From assembly GCA_934663655.1 (NCBI GenBank), contig CAKUKT010000110.1, positions 1 to 7,989 on the forward strand: a DNA stretch of 7,989 nt. The letters run 5' to 3'. Within the stretch, counting starts at the first letter, position 1, and each line of letters begins with the position of its first letter. Source of the stretch: an uncultured Victivallaceae bacterium (lineage in GTDB: Bacteria; Verrucomicrobiota; Lentisphaeria; Victivallales; Victivallaceae). A model generated the notes under the pieces. That model was not told where the DNA came from and made no database searches. It saw only the letters and a program-made list of their open reading frames with translations. Shown piece by piece: positions 5,533 to 7,989 of the stretch. The translations under genes were made by a program, and so were the position numbers.

Positions 5533-7989
5533 TCACACCTTTCCGGCGCAGACCAGAACCCCGGCGGCGTGGTGAAAACAGGGCCTTACGGCAGCATTGA
5601 GCTCCTCGCGGGTGATGTTTTTCAGTGTATCGGCGACAGTAAACGCGGTTGTTGCGGGTCGTCCGTAATGGACGGCCAGCATGGCGGAGTGAAGAGCGGC
5701 GGTCGCCGATTCGATTTCCCGGAGGGAAGCGAAAACCGCGCCTTCACGGGCTGAACAAAACTCCTCTTCCTCAAGCCCGGATTCGGCGAGCCGGAGAATT
5801 TCCTCGTTGAACAGTTCCACGACCTTGTCCCGGCTGCCGCATTCGGTCATCGCGTAAAAGGCCATCCGTCCGGGATGAAAACCGCCGAAAAGTTTCATGC
5901 CGACCGAATAGGCGAGAGAGTTATCCTCGCGGACCCGCTTGAAAAGCCGTGAAGAGAGGTGATTTTCCGCCTTGCTGAGAATATCGAAGTAATAATGGTC
6001 ATCTTCGCATAGCGCCACGCCGGGGATGGAACGAACCACCGCGGTCTGCTCTCTTCCGGCGATCGGTACTTCCGACCGGAGTTCGGATTCGGGAAATACC
6101 GGTTCCGGAGGCAGTTGCGGCAGTACGCCGGAACCGGCGGCGGCGGCCGCCGCCGCAAGCGACGAGGCGATATCCGTGGCGTTTGCCGTTGAGATGTCGC
6201 CGGCAAGACCGATAATCATCCGCCCGGGGTTGAGAAGCGAATGGTAGAATCCGGTCAGAGCGTCACCGCTGAGTTGACGCAGAGATTCCGGATCTCCGGA
6301 ACGTCCCCGGGCATAGGGATGGGTGGAAAAGAGCATTTTATCCGCGGTGAACATCGCGGCAACAACTGGAGAGAGCAGAGCGCTGGAGAGGTTTTCCAGG
6401 GCGCGGTTGCGTTCCCGTTCGAACATTTCCGGAGCAAAGCGGGGTTCCGTGACGATTTCCAGAAAGGTTTCCGCCGCTTTCCGGAAATATTTTTTCGGCG
6501 CGTTCAGCGTTATCGCCAGAGAATTCATTCCGGCGGAAACCTCGAAATCGGCTCCCGCCGCATCGAGACGACGGAGGATTTCCTCCTCGGAGCGGCGCCT
6601 GGTTCCGGTGAGCAGCAACGCGTCAAAAAGCGCCGAACTTCCGGCGGCGGCGGGGGGTTCAAAGATCGCACCGCCGGGCAGTATCACCGACAGCTGCACC
6701 AGCGGCAGCGAAGCATCCTGGATATGAAGAAATTTCGCCTCGCCGGGCAAGGTGGTTTCCGTACATTCGAATGGTTGCCCGGCGGCCGGTGCGCGGTGGC
6801 TTTTTTCCGGTTTGTCGAGCTGGCGGACCAGGGAGAAGTTTTCCGGATTGAGGACGATTTCAGCGCACTCCCGGATCCGGTCGATGGAGATTGCTTCGAG
6901 GCGGGCGAGGCGCCGCGGCGAGGCATCCGGCACCCCGGACCGGGCGACGGATTCGACGATGTCGGCGGCGATGCCGGCGGGCTCACGGAGCTGTCGCAGT
7001 TGTTCGGCATATTGCTGGCGTTTCTCGCGTTCGATCTCAGCCGCGGTGAGCGCTCCCCGCCGGACTGCGGAGAGTTCCTTCTGCAGTGCCTGATGGAGCC
7101 GGTTGAGCCGGGACGGGGTCGCCGATGCGCAGACTCCGCCGACTGGAATCCCGCCCGGCATTGACATGAAGCAGCGCAATTCAACTGCGAGGTTGCGTTT
7201 GAGTTCAAGTTCCCGAACCAGCCGGGAGCCAGCTCCCATGCCGAGCACCCCGAACAGAAGTTCCGCCTCCTCCGGCGCGACCGTCGCCGGAACCCGGATC
7301 CCGATCGCAAGACGCGCGAGCTGATCGGGAAAAACCAGTTCGTCGCAACCGGCGAAGCCGGACGGGGGTTCCAGCGGCGCTTCGACAATTCTGCCGCGGT
7401 GCGGTGCCCAGTCGCCGAGCAGGGATTCCAACTGTCCGGCGACTTCGTCGGGATCCACTCCGCCGACCGCAACCCAGAAGCAGCGTTCCGGGGTGTAACG
7501 TGTCGCGTGATAACGCGCGGCCATATCGCGGTCGACCGCGGCAATCAGTTCCCGGCGGCCGATGATCGGCACCCGCAACGGATGACGGGGAAAGAGTTGT
7601 TCCATCAGCCGTTCAAAAATTCGGTGTTCGACCTGATCCGCCGAACGATCGTATTCCCGCAGGATCACATCACGTTCGGCGGCGAAACATTTCGCATCGA
7701 GCAGCGGTTTTCTGACCATCGCCGCCAGCACTTCGGCCGCGGTGGCGAAGTGTTCCGCCGCAATTCGCAGGTGGTAGACCGTCCGGTCAAAGGAGGTATA
7801 GGCGTTGATGTCGCCGCCGAGCCGGGCGATGGTGTCGGCCGCGGCGGTACCCGGATAACCCTCACAGCCCTGAAACAGCATGTGTTCGAGAAAGTGGGAA
7901 AGACCGCAGCCGAGATATTCATCCTCGTGCATCGAACCGGTCATGATCGCGCAATGCAGTGCCAGCGAACATCCCGGACGCGGCAACAC
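5533..7989 (-). CDS. Two-half M16 family zinc metallopeptidase (insulinase/pitrilysin type), N-terminus cut by window edge
   Basis: This is a zinc-dependent peptidase of family M16 that closes two halves around peptides or unfolded chains. The frame is open to the right edge; 819 residues are visible (numbered here with the edge codon as 1) and perhaps 20-30 N-terminal residues are missing. The inverted zinc motif is HFLEH (32-36), with the third ligand E112 in AERDVILREYD, the expected distance away. GGDINAYTSFDRTVYHL (58-74) is the typical edge strand, and YTPERCFWVAVGGVD (165-179) closes the first domain. Domain 2 spans about 215-395. The second half starts at about 425; its counterpart of the zinc motif is lost (AAGSSALFDALLL, 448-460), as usual for the inactive half. 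RLFKRVREDNSLAYSVG (681-697) holds the R...Y substrate-binding pair. An alanine-rich linker (612-618) joins domains 3 and 4. No signal peptide can be judged. It is followed by the sugar isomerase gene; the link between the two is unclear. Confidence 0.93.
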   Translation of the reverse strand: MLPRPGCSLALHCAIMTGSMHEDEYLGCGLSHFLEHMLFQGCEGYPGTAAADTIARLGGDINAYTSFDRTVYHLRIAAEHFATAAEVLAAMVRKPLLDAKCFAAERDVILREYDRSADQVEHRIFERLMEQLFPRHPLRVPIIGRRELIAAVDRDMAARYHATRYTPERCFWVAVGGVDPDEVAGQLESLLGDWAPHRGRIVEAPLEPPSGFAGCDELVFPDQLARLAIGIRVPATVAPEEAELLFGVLGMGAGSRLVRELELKRNLAVELRCFMSMPGGIPVGGVCASATPSRLNRLHQALQKELSAVRRGALTAAEIEREKRQQYAEQLRQLREPAGIAADIVESVARSGVPDASPRRLARLEAISIDRIRECAEIVLNPENFSLVRQLDKPEKSHRAPAAGQPFECTETTLPGEAKFLHIQDASLPLVQLSVILPGGAIFEPPAAAGSSALFDALLLTGTRRRSEEEILRRLDAAGADFEVSAGMNSLAITLNAPKKYFRKAAETFLEIVTEPRFAPEMFERERNRALENLSSALLSPVVAAMFTADKMLFSTHPYARGRSGDPESLRQLSGDALTGFYHSLLNPGRMIIGLAGDISTANATDIASSLAAAAAAAGSGVLPQLPPEPVFPESELRSEVPIAGREQTAVVRSIPGVALCEDDHYYFDILSKAENHLSSRLFKRVREDNSLAYSVGMKLFGGFHPGRMAFYAMTECGSRDKVVELFNEEILRLAESGLEEEEFCSAREGAVFASLREIESATAALHSAMLAVHYGRPATTAFTVADTLKNITREELNAAVRPCFHHAAGVLVCAGKV

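Noticed and set aside
4618..5754. Long + strand open frame of about 378 codons across the second isomerase and the end of the peptidase gene
   Set aside because: It is antisense to two genes with clear family motifs, has no ribosome binding site, and its product has no recognisable pattern; GC-rich codons keep the opposite frame open.
6241..7164. Long + strand open frame of about 307 codons inside the M16 peptidase region
   Set aside because: Antisense shadow of the peptidase gene, with a glycine- and arginine-rich composition typical of such shadows.

Overview
This is a moderately GC-rich bacterial chromosome segment with strong GGAGG-type ribosome binding sites. Two different xylose-isomerase-like TIM-barrel proteins and a remnant of a carbohydrate-binding family 9-like domain suggest a saccharolytic bacterium. 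A member of the Lentisphaerota/PVC group (Victivallis-like) fits the style of these proteins. That assignment is an inference from protein families; no rRNA or other phylogenetic marker is present.

Layout: the left half is read on the + strand. It holds the 3' part of a probable recO (1-555), a small lipoprotein of unknown function (610-1086), a membrane-anchored NTF2/SnoaL-like protein (1179-1703), a stretch with no intact gene that contains a truncated CBM9-like gene (1947-2285), an FAD/NAD(P)-dependent oxidoreductase (2316-3446), an AT-rich regulatory intergenic region with two copies of a 36-37 bp repeat (3447-3726), and a sugar phosphate isomerase/epimerase (3727-4533) that ends at a strong intrinsic terminator. 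The right half is read on the - strand. A large two-half M16 zinc metallopeptidase, cut by the right edge (5533-7989), is followed after about 100 bp by a second, distinct sugar isomerase/epimerase (4624-5433). That second gene converges on the terminator of the first.

How the genes relate: the two isomerase-like proteins are different subfamilies and probably act on different sugars or keto-sugar intermediates; neither substrate can be read from sequence. The M16 peptidase and the second isomerase are probably cotranscribed. The lipoprotein and the NTF2-like protein are cell-envelope proteins without a recognisable pathway. The oxidoreductase belongs to the class that passes electrons from NAD(P)H to a small redox partner such as rubredoxin, but no partner gene is visible.

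Most of the window looks like ordinary housekeeping and metabolic content. The least explained signal is the pair of near-identical repeats at 3602-3637 and 3671-3707, separated by 33 bp and lying between a candidate promoter and the first isomerase gene. The dimensions resemble a two-repeat CRISPR, but a duplicated operator or leader element fits the location at least as well.
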